From an uncultured Pirellulaceae bacterium (lineage in GTDB: Bacteria > Planctomycetota > Planctomycetia > Pirellulales > Pirellulaceae): a stretch of 33,752 nt of DNA. Under the pieces are notes generated by a model. It saw only the letters and a program-made list of their open reading frames with translations. It ran no database searches and was not told the DNA's origin. Positions 23,731 to 32,657 of the stretch are shown here, piece by piece (position 1 is the stretch's first letter; each line of letters begins with the position of its first letter). The stretch spans positions 1 to 33,752 of the forward strand of contig CALDEW010000258.1 of assembly GCA_937942355.1 (NCBI GenBank). The letters are read 5' to 3'. A program made the position numbers and the translations under genes.

Positions 23731-25752
23731 ATGCACAACATTTTGTCAGTTTGTTTTCTAGCGCTTTTGAACGCGACGCTTGCGATTGCTTTTGCGGCCG
23801 ACACATCTGCTCAAACGTCAACCAAAAAATCCCCGCCCTCCCCAGCTGCCGAAGTCGATTTCCTGCAACTTGAAGAGGACGGCGTAAAAGCGGCCGTCAA
23901 TCGCGCCTCAGTGTCGGCGGTGCAGATTGAGAGCATCGGTGGCAACGCGTCAGAGGCGGGAGTATCGACGGGAACGGTTGTGTCCGCCGACGGTCTGATT
24001 TTGACAGCCGCCTATAACTTGCGACACGAACCGCCCAACATTTTCGTCAAGGCGGTTGCTGCCGACGCCAAACAGCCCGAACGATACATCGCAAAATTAT
24101 TGGCAACCGACAACAGTCGCAACTTGTGTTTGCTGAAAGCAAATTTGCCAGATGGCGTAGAGTTAACACCGGCTGTTGCGGCGGCTGAGGATGGGCTGAT
24201 GATTGGTGCAACAACCATCGCCATTGGCAAGGTCCATGATCCAGGCGCAGCTTCAATTTCGGTTGGCATCCTCAGTGCCACGGATAGAATCTGGGGCCGC
24301 GCAGTCCAAACCGACGCCAAAATCTCTCGTTCAAACTATGGCGGCCCGCTAATTAATCTCAAAGGCGACACCATCGGCGTGTTGGTTCCGCTTTCCCCCA
24401 ACGACGGCAGCGTTGAAGCCGGAAGCGAATGGTACGACTCGGGAATTGGTTTTGCGATTCCGTTGGAAAGTTACTCTGCTTCGATTGAACGGATGGCTCA
24501 GGGCACCGATTTGGATCAAGGTCTCCTCGGCGTTACGCTCACCAGCGAAGACGTCTATTCCGACATACCAGAAATCAAATTTTGTGCGCCTCGATCGCCT
24601 TCATCGGAATGTGGTTTGAAGGTCAAAGATACAATCGTCGCAATGGATGGTCGAAACATTATCAATTTGGCGCAAATGAAACATGTTCTGGGGCCAAAAT
24701 ACGCAGGTGACGACATACAAATAACGGTCATGCGTGAGGGCAAAAAGGAAACCTTCACCGCAACTCTCACCGACAAAATTGAACCCTTCGTTGAATTGGC
24801 GATCGGCATTATCCCCCAACGCAACGCAGACGCGACGACGGCCGTCATTGACCATGTGTTTCCCGACTCCCCAGCGGCTAAGAGTGAACTTTCCCGTGGC
24901 GACATCATTTCCGCAATAAACACGAAAGAAGTAAAAACTTGGGATGACTTTCAAGCAGTGATCAACCAACTTGAATCAGGAGAAACAATCGAAGTTGTTG
25001 TTCGCAACGAAAGCGCGTCGAACCCTTCGCCAGCAAAGACGAAAACAATCGAGCTTGCTCCCCTGTCAGCGTCTATGCCGGTCATCGACCGCGACGACGC
25101 GCGACCAAAAGATGACGATCAGCCTGAGAAAGAACTGCTAACGGTACCGATTAAGGTTGCCGGATCAGCCAATCTCTGCACGGCCTTTCTGCCCGATAAG
25201 GAAGGCAAGAAATCCTCGATCGCGCGTCCCCTATTGGTTTGGGTTGCGCAGCCAGGGGATTCAGACGTCGACAAAATGGAGAAAACGATCAAAGAGGTCG
25301 TTACGCGTTATGGCTTGGCCGTGTTGGTGCCGCAATCGTTGAACCCGCAAGGTTGGAACCCTGAAGAAACCGAGTTTATCGTAAAGGCGATTGGAAAAAT
25401 TAAAGAACGAATCAAAATCGACGAAGACCGAATTGCGATCGGCGGCGAAAAATCGGCGGCGCGGATGAGTTGTCTTACCGCTTTGATTCATCGAGACATC
25501 TTTCGCGGCCTAATTGTGTTTGACAGCCTTTTCCCCCGTCGCACCCCAAGAGTCGAAACTCGTCCCGATCAGCGCTTGATGATCCTGCTTGCCACTTCGG
25601 ACGAATTTACCCCCATTGATAAACTTGAAAAGATAAAATCTGTTTTTGAAAAACGCAAATTCCCTATCACACAGATACAAACGCAAGACAAATCGTTGGC
25701 TAAGATGCTGCCTGAACTGGCATCATGGATCAACGCGCTTGACCGCCACTAA
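23731..25752 (+). CDS. Secreted HtrA-like pseudoprotease with two PDZ domains and a hydrolase-like C-terminus
   Basis: 673 residues with an N-terminal signal peptide (about 1-27). Residues about 48-255 have the trypsin-like HtrA/DegP fold, but all three catalytic positions are replaced: His by Tyr95 (LILTAAYNL), Asp by Asn131 (NLCLLKA) and Ser by Tyr203 (SNYGGPL for GNSGGPL). PDZ1 is about 259-345 and PDZ2 about 354-425. After a charged linker, residues about 475-673 resemble an alpha/beta hydrolase (RPLLVWVAQPGDSD, DRIAIGGEKSAARMSCLTALIH, RLMILLATSDEFTP), but the GxSxG nucleophile elbow reads GGEKSA. Both enzyme-like parts therefore look inactive, suggesting a binding or scaffold role outside the cytoplasm. 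A cytochrome gene follows after 12 nt. No strong Shine-Dalgarno precedes the ATG. Confidence 0.8.
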   Translation: MHNILSVCFLALLNATLAIAFAADTSAQTSTKKSPPSPAAEVDFLQLEEDGVKAAVNRASVSAVQIESIGGNASEAGVSTGTVVSADGLILTAAYNLRHEPPNIFVKAVAADAKQPERYIAKLLATDNSRNLCLLKANLPDGVELTPAVAAAEDGLMIGATTIAIGKVHDPGAASISVGILSATDRIWGRAVQTDAKISRSNYGGPLINLKGDTIGVLVPLSPNDGSVEAGSEWYDSGIGFAIPLESYSASIERMAQGTDLDQGLLGVTLTSEDVYSDIPEIKFCAPRSPSSECGLKVKDTIVAMDGRNIINLAQMKHVLGPKYAGDDIQITVMREGKKETFTATLTDKIEPFVELAIGIIPQRNADATTAVIDHVFPDSPAAKSELSRGDIISAINTKEVKTWDDFQAVINQLESGETIEVVVRNESASNPSPAKTKTIELAPLSASMPVIDRDDARPKDDDQPEKELLTVPIKVAGSANLCTAFLPDKEGKKSSIARPLLVWVAQPGDSDVDKMEKTIKEVVTRYGLAVLVPQSLNPQGWNPEETEFIVKAIGKIKERIKIDEDRIAIGGEKSAARMSCLTALIHRDIFRGLIVFDSLFPRRTPRVETRPDQRLMILLATSDEFTPIDKLEKIKSVFEKRKFPITQIQTQDKSLAKMLPELASWINALDRH

Positions 25753-25764
25753 ATTGGAATCCCT

Positions 25765-26727
25765 ATGAAGCCTCATCTGTTTACTTGCTTGGTTGTCGCC
25801 GTGCTGGCGAGCGCGCATTGCCAATCAGCCTACTCGTGGCAAGGCAAACCTAAGTCGCAGACCATCAAACGCGTGAAAAGGGCGGCTCGCCCCAAGTTCA
25901 ACCAAAACGAGTCTAAAGACATCTTCTTTAAAGACGTCTACGCCGAAGGCACCGTCGGCAAGCGCCCAGATGTTTCTGCGCTTTCCGCGACGACGGCAAA
26001 AATTGCTTCTACTGACAACAACAGCGCTGATTCAAGCGACACTTGGAGCCAGATCATTGACGCATCCGTGATAGAAGACGAAGTTAAGTCTCTTCAACAG
26101 GAGCTCAACACGCTTGTGACGACTCCCGTGATGTTTCAAACCAAGTACAACGACATCAATGAACGGTTTGAGGTGCTGTCGATGTTGTTTGCGATCATCC
26201 GGCAATACGACGGCGACATTCGCTGGAACGAGCACGCTCCGACGGCGCAATTTTTGTTTCAACAGGCAGCTGTATCGTCACGCGCGGGAACGGCGAAGGG
26301 TTTCCAGTACTGCAAGGCCCGCAGAGAGGATCTCCAAGAGCTTGTGCGTGGCGGTTCTATCGCTGCCGGAAACCAAATTCCTGATTCAATCGATTGGTCG
26401 GTCGCGGCGAATCGCTCGCCGATCATGGTGCGATTGGAAGCGGCAAATGAAGACCTCAAACGCATGACGTCCAGCGCGTCTGAATTTGAAACGCACACCG
26501 AGGATGTGTTTCGGCTGAGCAATCTGGTGGCGGCGATGGCTAACGTGATCGTCCAAGACGGTATGCCCGAGGCTGAGGAGGATTCTTATGTGGAGTTCAG
26601 CGAAAAGATGAAGACCGCGTCTTTGAAATTGAAATCTGCCGTGAAGCTGAACGATTTCCAAGCGGCCTCGAAAGCGGCTAACGCGGTATCGCAATCCTGC
26701 GCTGATTGCCACTCAGAATGGCGATAA
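25765..26727 (+). CDS. Secreted c-type cytochrome with C-terminal CxxCH
   Basis: 320 residues. A signal peptide (about 1-24, cleavage near SAYS-WQ) is followed by a linker, a mostly helical region (about 95-300) and a single haem-c site SCADCHSEWR at the very C-terminus. A helical protein with a C-terminal CxxCH resembles cytochrome c' (class II), here with an additional N-terminal helical part (SLQQELNTLVTTP...FEVLSMLFAIIRQYDGDIRW). The family is planctomycete-enriched. It lies 12 nt after the HtrA-like pseudoprotease, so the two are probably co-transcribed and may act together in the envelope. The downstream gap (26728-27025) shows no gene or terminator that I can support. Confidence 0.8.
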   Translation: MKPHLFTCLVVAVLASAHCQSAYSWQGKPKSQTIKRVKRAARPKFNQNESKDIFFKDVYAEGTVGKRPDVSALSATTAKIASTDNNSADSSDTWSQIIDASVIEDEVKSLQQELNTLVTTPVMFQTKYNDINERFEVLSMLFAIIRQYDGDIRWNEHAPTAQFLFQQAAVSSRAGTAKGFQYCKARREDLQELVRGGSIAAGNQIPDSIDWSVAANRSPIMVRLEAANEDLKRMTSSASEFETHTEDVFRLSNLVAAMANVIVQDGMPEAEEDSYVEFSEKMKTASLKLKSAVKLNDFQAASKAANAVSQSCADCHSEWR

Positions 26728-27025
26728 CGACTTCTGCGTCAACATCTTTTAGACCAGATTAAGTTTGGGATTTCACATAAGAAAATAAAATCTCAAACCA
26801 ACCAGGCGGCTCAATGATAAGAGTTGGGGATTGTGCGTGCAGGCCTGAAAGTACTGAAAATGTCGAGAAGCGGGCTTGAGATGTTTCATGAGGAATACGT
26901 AAAGGACATGCGCGACTGAACCGAAATTTTCCAGCAAGAGTTGAGGACAGACCTACGAGACACCTAATCAGCGATTATACTTTTAAGTCACCATTTGTTT
27001 GACACCATCGCAACTTGAAAGTCAT

Positions 27026-27997
27026 ATGTCGATTAACACCGCTCTCTGTTTAGCCGAAGATCTATTAACACCTTGCCGAAAAATCACAGGCATTTCATCC
27101 GTTCTGCTGCCATTTACAGATAGCGTGGGGACCGTCGACTGGCAGGGTTTTGAAAATCAAGTTGTGCAAATCTACGAGGCAGGTCTGTTCCCCGCAGTCA
27201 ACATGGACACGGGCTTTGTCGATTTGATAAATGCCGACCAGCAAGACGAAGTATTACGTCGCACTCAATCAATCGCTTCGGGACGCTTCTTTGTTGCAGG
27301 AGCTTTCGTTAACGATCACTCCGGTGCGAATTTCAACCTTGACTCTTACCAACGCACCATCACCGATATCGCCCATTTTGGGGGCGTCCCTGTTCTGTTT
27401 CAGTCCTTCGGTTTGACTGAGCAATCTGATGACGAGATTATCGACAGCTACCGACGGATCTCTTGGGCTTGTGATAACTTCATCGCGTGTGAAGTGGGAT
27501 CGATGTTTGCGGATCCTGGAAAGATTTATTCTCTGGACGTCTATCGCGAACTTTTGACGATCGGTTCCTGCACCGGTGCCCAACATTGCTCTCTGGAGCG
27601 ATACGATGAATGGGAACGACTGGCGTTGCGTAACGAAATACGTCCTGATTTCAAAGTCTTCACCGGTAACGATTTGACCATCGACATGGTGCGCTATGGC
27701 AGCGATTACATTCTTGGGTTGAGCACCTTTGCTCCAGATATCTTCGCGTTGCGAGACCATTATTGGGAGCAGGGAAGTGATCGCTTCTACCAGTTGAACG
27801 ATTTGCTTCAGAATCTAGGCGCGTTTGGTTTCCGCGACCCTACGTCCGCCTATAAACACACCGCCGCCATGATATTGAAGATGCAGGGAATTATCGACTG
27901 TGACGCAACCCATCCCGATTCGCCGACTCGGCCCGATAGTGACAAGGAAGTGTTGGCAGGAATTTTGGAATCGATGAATCGTTATCGAAACCAATAA
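27026..27997 (+). CDS. DapA-fold aldolase-family protein, catalytic lysine apparently replaced
   Basis: 323 residues from the ATG at 27026; a TTG at 26999 would add nine residues. The (beta/alpha)8 fold of the dihydrodipicolinate synthase/N-acetylneuraminate lyase family is suggested by ITGISSVLLPFTDSVGTVDWQGF (start of the barrel) and GLFPAVNMDTGFV, and by TGNDLTIDMVRYGSDYILGLSTF near the end. The Schiff-base lysine of the family would fall in the segment TGAQHCSLERYDEW, where relatives have G-x-K-H-S-S-L; here the position is Gln186. A class I aldolase reaction is therefore doubtful unless another lysine serves. It lies upstream of an Old-Yellow-Enzyme-type gene (128 nt), possibly in a shared catabolic function. 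The substrate is unknown. Confidence 0.72.
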   Translation: MSINTALCLAEDLLTPCRKITGISSVLLPFTDSVGTVDWQGFENQVVQIYEAGLFPAVNMDTGFVDLINADQQDEVLRRTQSIASGRFFVAGAFVNDHSGANFNLDSYQRTITDIAHFGGVPVLFQSFGLTEQSDDEIIDSYRRISWACDNFIACEVGSMFADPGKIYSLDVYRELLTIGSCTGAQHCSLERYDEWERLALRNEIRPDFKVFTGNDLTIDMVRYGSDYILGLSTFAPDIFALRDHYWEQGSDRFYQLNDLLQNLGAFGFRDPTSAYKHTAAMILKMQGIIDCDATHPDSPTRPDSDKEVLAGILESMNRYRNQ

Positions 27998-28125
27998 GCT
28001 CTCATTCAGCGGTAACTTTTAACAAGTTTTCAATATCCGCCTTTCTGTCCGTTGCCTGTTGGATGGATTGCAGAGTAGAATTTCCGGAAGCCGTTTAATA
28101 AAAATTAAAACCATTCCGATGCGTT

Positions 28126-29565
28126 ATGAGCTACCCAAAGATCACTTCATTTAAGTCGGTTGAAGACTTCAAGCCACACATTGATGCCCTTCCCATCAAA
28201 ATGCCTTTTGATCCCGAAGTGCAATCTGGATCCGATTCGCCACTGGCGGGTGCGCTTGAGACGGCATGCGGAAGGGTGGGAAACCGGTTTTCGATACTAC
28301 CCATGGAGGGATGGGATGGGACAACCGACGGACAGCCGACCGATTTGACGATTCGCCGCTGGCAGAGGTTTGGCCTCAGCGGGGCGAAACTGATTTGGGG
28401 TGGCGAAGCGGTCGCTGTGACTCCCGAAGGTCGCGCCAACCCCAACCAATTGATGATGAACTCATCTACGAAGTCCGCGATCGAATCCCTCAGAAAAACG
28501 TTGGTCGACGCCCACTCGGAGGCTTGCGGCAACGTCGCTGATCTAAAAGTTGGGTTGCAGCTAACTCATTCCGGTCGTTTCGCCCGTCCAAATAAAAAGG
28601 ACACGATCGAACCCACCATCGCTTACGCTCATCCGATCCTCGACCCTCGGTTTAAGATCGCTGATTCCGCTGCGGTCACGATCAGCGATGACGGGCTCAA
28701 GCAGCTGATTGAAACATTTGTTGAAGCGGCAAAGATGGCAGCCGATATCGGTTTTGATTTCGTCGACATCAAACAGTGCCACGGCTACTTTGGGCACGAG
28801 TTACTGTCGGGATTTGATCGGCCTGGCGAATTTGGCGGTTCGTTTGAGAATCGCACGCGGTTTATTCGAGAGATTATTTCCGGGATTCAAGCGGAGACGA
28901 ATATCTCAATCGGAAGTCGCATTAGCATTTTTGATTTTGCGCCTTTCACAAAATCCGAATCTGCGGTCGGTGTCAGCCAATCCGATGGGCCTTATGCTCA
29001 CGCCTTTGGTGGTGACGGAACGGGAGAAGGAATTGACCTTCAAGAGCCGGAAAAGGTGCTGAAGATGATGTCCGAACAGGGTGTAAAAATGATCTGCACG
29101 ACCGCTGGCAGTCCGTATTACAACCCTCACATCCAGCGTCCCGCGACAGCACCACCTTCGGACGGTTACCTTCCGCCAGAAGATCCGCTGGTAGGTGTTG
29201 CTCGACAGATTCAAGCCACCGCTGAACTGAAAAAAGCCCTGCCGGACACCGTATTTGTTGGTTCAGGTTATTCCTATCTTCAGGACTGGTTGCCAAACGT
29301 CGGCCAAGCTGTGATAACGTCGGCGATGGCGGATTCGATTGGGCTGGGGCGAATGGTTCTTTCCTACCCCGACATGCCGCTGGACATCATTGCCGGGAAT
29401 AAGCTTCAGCGGAAAAAGATCTGCCGAACATTTAGCGATTGCACGACCGCTCCGCGGAACGCCTTGGTTTCGGGTTGTTATCCGCTTGATCCTTTCTACA
29501 AAGATCGACCTGAACGAAAACAGTTGATTCAGATCAAAAAGGATTCCGTTCCCAAGGCCAGCTGA
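28126..29565 (+). CDS. Old Yellow Enzyme-family NADH:flavin oxidoreductase
   Basis: 479 residues, a TIM-barrel flavoprotein. Recognisable segments are NRFSILPMEGWDG (N-terminal FMN region), GGEAVAVTPEGRANPNQL, GLQLTHSGRFARP (the LxHxGR motif), FVDIKQCHGYFGHELLSGF (equivalent to the H-N/H-G-Y-L active-site motif) and FENRTRFIREII. The C-terminal part has cysteines in ICRTFSDCTTAP and SGCYPLDPFY, reminiscent of the Fe-S segment in 2,4-dienoyl-CoA reductase relatives. However, the C-x2-C-x3-C spacing is not met and the second (FAD/NADH) domain is absent. The barrel is longer than simple OYEs. It is probably a reductase of an unsaturated carbonyl or a demethylase-like enzyme; the substrate is unknown. 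The next gene is another flavoprotein. Confidence 0.83.
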   Translation: MSYPKITSFKSVEDFKPHIDALPIKMPFDPEVQSGSDSPLAGALETACGRVGNRFSILPMEGWDGTTDGQPTDLTIRRWQRFGLSGAKLIWGGEAVAVTPEGRANPNQLMMNSSTKSAIESLRKTLVDAHSEACGNVADLKVGLQLTHSGRFARPNKKDTIEPTIAYAHPILDPRFKIADSAAVTISDDGLKQLIETFVEAAKMAADIGFDFVDIKQCHGYFGHELLSGFDRPGEFGGSFENRTRFIREIISGIQAETNISIGSRISIFDFAPFTKSESAVGVSQSDGPYAHAFGGDGTGEGIDLQEPEKVLKMMSEQGVKMICTTAGSPYYNPHIQRPATAPPSDGYLPPEDPLVGVARQIQATAELKKALPDTVFVGSGYSYLQDWLPNVGQAVITSAMADSIGLGRMVLSYPDMPLDIIAGNKLQRKKICRTFSDCTTAPRNALVSGCYPLDPFYKDRPERKQLIQIKKDSVPKAS

Positions 29566-29690
29566 ACATGACGCCGGCAAATTCGAGCGTAGTGAAAATG
29601 CTGCGTTGCATCTCAGCGGCAACGTCGGTTAAAATCCAATTGGAATTTGTTGTGCCAGATACGCTACGGTTTTGAAAAAGTGAACCTCGA

Positions 29691-31049
29691 GTGAAAATTG
29701 CAATCATTGGCAGCGGCATCGCAGGACTGACTGCTTCTCACTTGCTACAAAAGACTGGTCACGAAGTTCATCTCTTTGAGTCCCAAACCAAGATTGGGAT
29801 GTCAGCTCATACGATTGACATAGCGTCACCGCATAACGGATTGTCAGTTTGCGGAGATGTTCCATCCAGGATGTTCAACGGGGCGCTTTGGCCTTCTGTG
29901 CTGGAACTCTATCAATCGCTGGGCCTTAAGATTACGACCATCGATGCGACGCAAAGCTACCGACGAGGTGATGAAATATCCGCTTTGCAATTTCAAATGC
30001 CATTTCAATGGACCAACGGGATTCTCAAAACGGCAGGTTCCTCGTTGTTGGCTTTAGCACATTCGGTTGGCGTCGGCGAAGCGGCCTCCGTTGGATCATT
30101 GAGCCGGGATTTTGGAAAACAGCGTCCTATCAGTGAACAGCGGGCAAAGTTCCTTTCCGAGATCAATCGTTTGCGCGATCAAGGGCTACGCGACTTGAGG
30201 ACACTTGGCCCCGACATGCCATTCCAAGAATACCTCGATCGAAATAGGTTTTCATCCGAGTTTTGCGACACATTTCTTTTTCCGGCCTTAAGTTCGACCG
30301 TCTGCACTTGCTCACACGAGGCTATTTCGAATTACCCAGCCGTGATTTTGCTGGAGGCGATGCAACATATAACCGGCGCTCAACCCCTTTGCCGCGTTGA
30401 GCAAGGAGCACGTTTGGTCTCAGAACGTTTAACCGAAAATGTGAACGTTAAATTAGCGACCCCCGTGAGAGATGTTGAACAAGGGCGCGACAGTGTCACC
30501 CTGACTGCAACCGGGAAAAGATTCGCCTACGACCACGTGATTATTGCCACCCAAGCCAATCAAGCGGCTAGTGTTTGTTTAAGATTGCCGGATTTCGAAG
30601 CGTCGATCTTGAAAGGATTTCAATATGAGGATGTTGATGTCGTCGTCCATACCGACGATCGTTTCATGCCATTGAGAAAGAATCAATGGTCTGTTTTTAA
30701 CTTCTCAGCCAGCAGCCAGAACCACGAATCAATGTGTACGGTCTGGATGAATCAGTTTCATACAAACTGGCAAGACGAAGCGATGACTCAGCCAATATTC
30801 CAGACCATTCGCCCAATTCATGACGTGGAATCGGGTAAAATGATTCGCAAGGCGAAGCTCCAACGTCCGCTGGTAGATTGCCGTTCATGGAATCTTTGGC
30901 AACAACTGCGAAAAATTCACCGACAGCCAAATCGACGGATCTGGTTTTGCGGTTCATACGCGATGCCGGGAATTCCTCTGCTGGAGTCGGCTGTTGAATC
31001 GGCGAAGGAGATTTCCAATGCAATTTCAAACGTGCAGGAACAGCCCTAA
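29691..31049 (+). CDS. FAD-dependent amine-oxidase-like oxidoreductase
   Basis: 452 residues with a GTG start at 29691, which places the dinucleotide-binding motif IAIIGSGIAGLTASHLL immediately at the N-terminus, as is usual. A glutamate ends strand 2 (HEVHLFES). The fold and a CLPDFEASILKGFQYEDVDVVVHTDDRFMP segment match the COG2907 NAD/FAD-binding proteins, which often sit beside cyclopropane-fatty-acid-synthase and DUF1365 genes. Those partners are not visible here, where the neighbours are an OYE-type flavoprotein and a DUF1571 protein. The typical GGHTHTV segment reads IGMSAHTIDI. The C-terminal IWFCGSYAMPGIPLLESAVESAKE is the conserved FAD-contacting end. Substrate unknown. Confidence 0.82.
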   Translation: MKIAIIGSGIAGLTASHLLQKTGHEVHLFESQTKIGMSAHTIDIASPHNGLSVCGDVPSRMFNGALWPSVLELYQSLGLKITTIDATQSYRRGDEISALQFQMPFQWTNGILKTAGSSLLALAHSVGVGEAASVGSLSRDFGKQRPISEQRAKFLSEINRLRDQGLRDLRTLGPDMPFQEYLDRNRFSSEFCDTFLFPALSSTVCTCSHEAISNYPAVILLEAMQHITGAQPLCRVEQGARLVSERLTENVNVKLATPVRDVEQGRDSVTLTATGKRFAYDHVIIATQANQAASVCLRLPDFEASILKGFQYEDVDVVVHTDDRFMPLRKNQWSVFNFSASSQNHESMCTVWMNQFHTNWQDEAMTQPIFQTIRPIHDVESGKMIRKAKLQRPLVDCRSWNLWQQLRKIHRQPNRRIWFCGSYAMPGIPLLESAVESAKEISNAISNVQEQP

Positions 31050-31434
31050 AGCCTAATCAGACCCTCATTTGCTCGCAGTCACCTTTAAAAACCCTTAGTT
31101 TTTCAAAAGTTTTTCGGAAAACTTTACCGGTTGTTGGGGATGCAATGTCGGATTTAGCGATTTTGGAATCGCGACTTTAACGCCAAGGAAGGACTCGACG
31201 TTGATACTGGTCGCGCCGCTTTTTAAAACCAACTAGCATGGCGATAAGTAGTATATCAGCGACTCGCTAGCAGATCATTTGCGAGGATGCTTTTCTTCTT
31301 TAGGAAGTCGATTGCCTCGATACGTAATAATGTATATGCTGAGCCCAACGGCTCAGACGTACAGCATGGGCATCGACGAAATGGATTTTGTCAACAACTA
31401 TCTTCGCACTTGAAACAGCGCAAAGGATAGTCTC
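31050..31434. other. Intergenic region with two perfect hairpins
   Basis: 385 bases before the DUF1571 gene. Hairpin 1: AAAGTTTT (31106-31113), TCGG loop, AAAACTTT (31118-31125), an AT-rich 8-bp stem without a T-tract. Hairpin 2: CTGAGCC (31339-31345), CAAC loop, GGCTCAG (31350-31356), about 80 nt upstream of the DUF1571 start and probably in its leader. Two overlapping small frames (31287-31430, 47 codons, and 31330-31413, 27 codons) exist, but neither is convincing. Confidence 0.4.
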
Positions 31435-32598
31435 ATGGAGGATTGGATTACCATGCAGAAGTTTACTACACTAAGAACCGCCTTTTACGCGGTCGGCGCT
31501 TGGTCGGCCATTGCGGTTCTTTGTGGCAGTGGCTCATTGATCTCTCCCGCTATCGCTCAGACAGACGCCGATACCAATGCGGCATCTTCGGTTGAACAGG
31601 TCACAGCCGCTGAAAACCGAGCTACGAAAGAGCCTGTCTTCCGCGTTTCGAAGCTCAACCGCGAAAAAGCACCGGCAAATACTGATACTGATCGGGGGGC
31701 CACCGTCGATAAAGCCGTTTCGCAGCCTGTTGAAATTGAAAAATCCGAAGTCGAGACATCTCCTCCTCAAGCCCAGACGACGCCATTTCGAACGGCCAGT
31801 TCGAAGACTTACCCTCTTCCCGAACCGATGGCCGACGCCTCGATTTTTCCTACGTCTGAATCGCTGACATCGGCTCCTCATCCGCTGGACCGTGCCATCA
31901 GCATGGCCGAAAGCGCGTTAGAGAACATCCGGTCCAACGTGCTCGACTACTCAGCAATTATGGTCAAACGGGAGCGCATCAACGGTGTGCTTGGATCTCC
32001 GGAATACATGCAAATGAAGGTTCGTTGCCCTCGCAGTGTTTCAGGGAAAAACATTCCCTTCAGCGTCTATTTGAAAACGCTAAAACCTAAAAAGTCTGCT
32101 GGTCGTGAAGTTATTTGGATCCAAGGGCAGAATGATAACAAGCTCTGTGCGCATGAGACGGGGCTGCTAGGAATGAAGCGTTTCTATCTCGACCCAACTG
32201 GTTGGATTGCGATGCAGAACAACAGATATCCCATTCATGATGCGGGCATAGAAAACCTCATTATCAAACTGATCGAAAGAGCTGAAACAGCCAAGGTTGC
32301 AGGACATTCTGTGGTTAGCTACCGAGACAACGCAGAAATCATGAAGCGAAAATGCGAATTGATCGAATTGCTCAACGAGCAGCAGCATGAGAACGACGAA
32401 TTTTATAAGGCTCACGTTTTCGTCGACAAGGAATTGAATCTGCCAGTCCGTTACGTGGCATTCGATTGGCCAAAAACTCCCGGCGGCAAGCCCGAGATTA
32501 TTGAAGAGTACACCTACGTACGAATCAATTTGAATCAAGGTTTCCAGGACAAAGACTTCAGCGCCGACAACCCCGAATACAAGTTCCCTCGCCGCTAA
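31435..32598 (+). CDS. DUF1571 secreted protein
   Basis: 387 residues. The start at 31435 has AAGGA seven bases upstream. A second ATG at 31453 would give a more classical signal peptide (MQKFTTLRTAFYAVGAWSA...AIAQ). A disordered Ala/Thr/Glu-rich region (about 45-145) follows, then a DUF1571 domain (about 155-380) with LDYSAIMVKRERINGVLG, GREVIWIQGQNDNKL and LPVRYVAFDWPK. The domain has a lipoprotein-carrier-like (LolA/LolB) beta-fold flavour in the repeated strands, but that is only a resemblance. DUF1571 proteins are common in planctomycetes and of unknown function. It is a stand-alone gene converging on the peptide transporter gene 59 nt away. Confidence 0.87.
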   Translation: MEDWITMQKFTTLRTAFYAVGAWSAIAVLCGSGSLISPAIAQTDADTNAASSVEQVTAAENRATKEPVFRVSKLNREKAPANTDTDRGATVDKAVSQPVEIEKSEVETSPPQAQTTPFRTASSKTYPLPEPMADASIFPTSESLTSAPHPLDRAISMAESALENIRSNVLDYSAIMVKRERINGVLGSPEYMQMKVRCPRSVSGKNIPFSVYLKTLKPKKSAGREVIWIQGQNDNKLCAHETGLLGMKRFYLDPTGWIAMQNNRYPIHDAGIENLIIKLIERAETAKVAGHSVVSYRDNAEIMKRKCELIELLNEQQHENDEFYKAHVFVDKELNLPVRYVAFDWPKTPGGKPEIIEEYTYVRINLNQGFQDKDFSADNPEYKFPRR

Positions 32599-32657
32599 TG
32601 ACCAGTGGTCGAAATTGCGAGCAAATCATAATCTCGGGATGCGTATGAATTCGGTGA

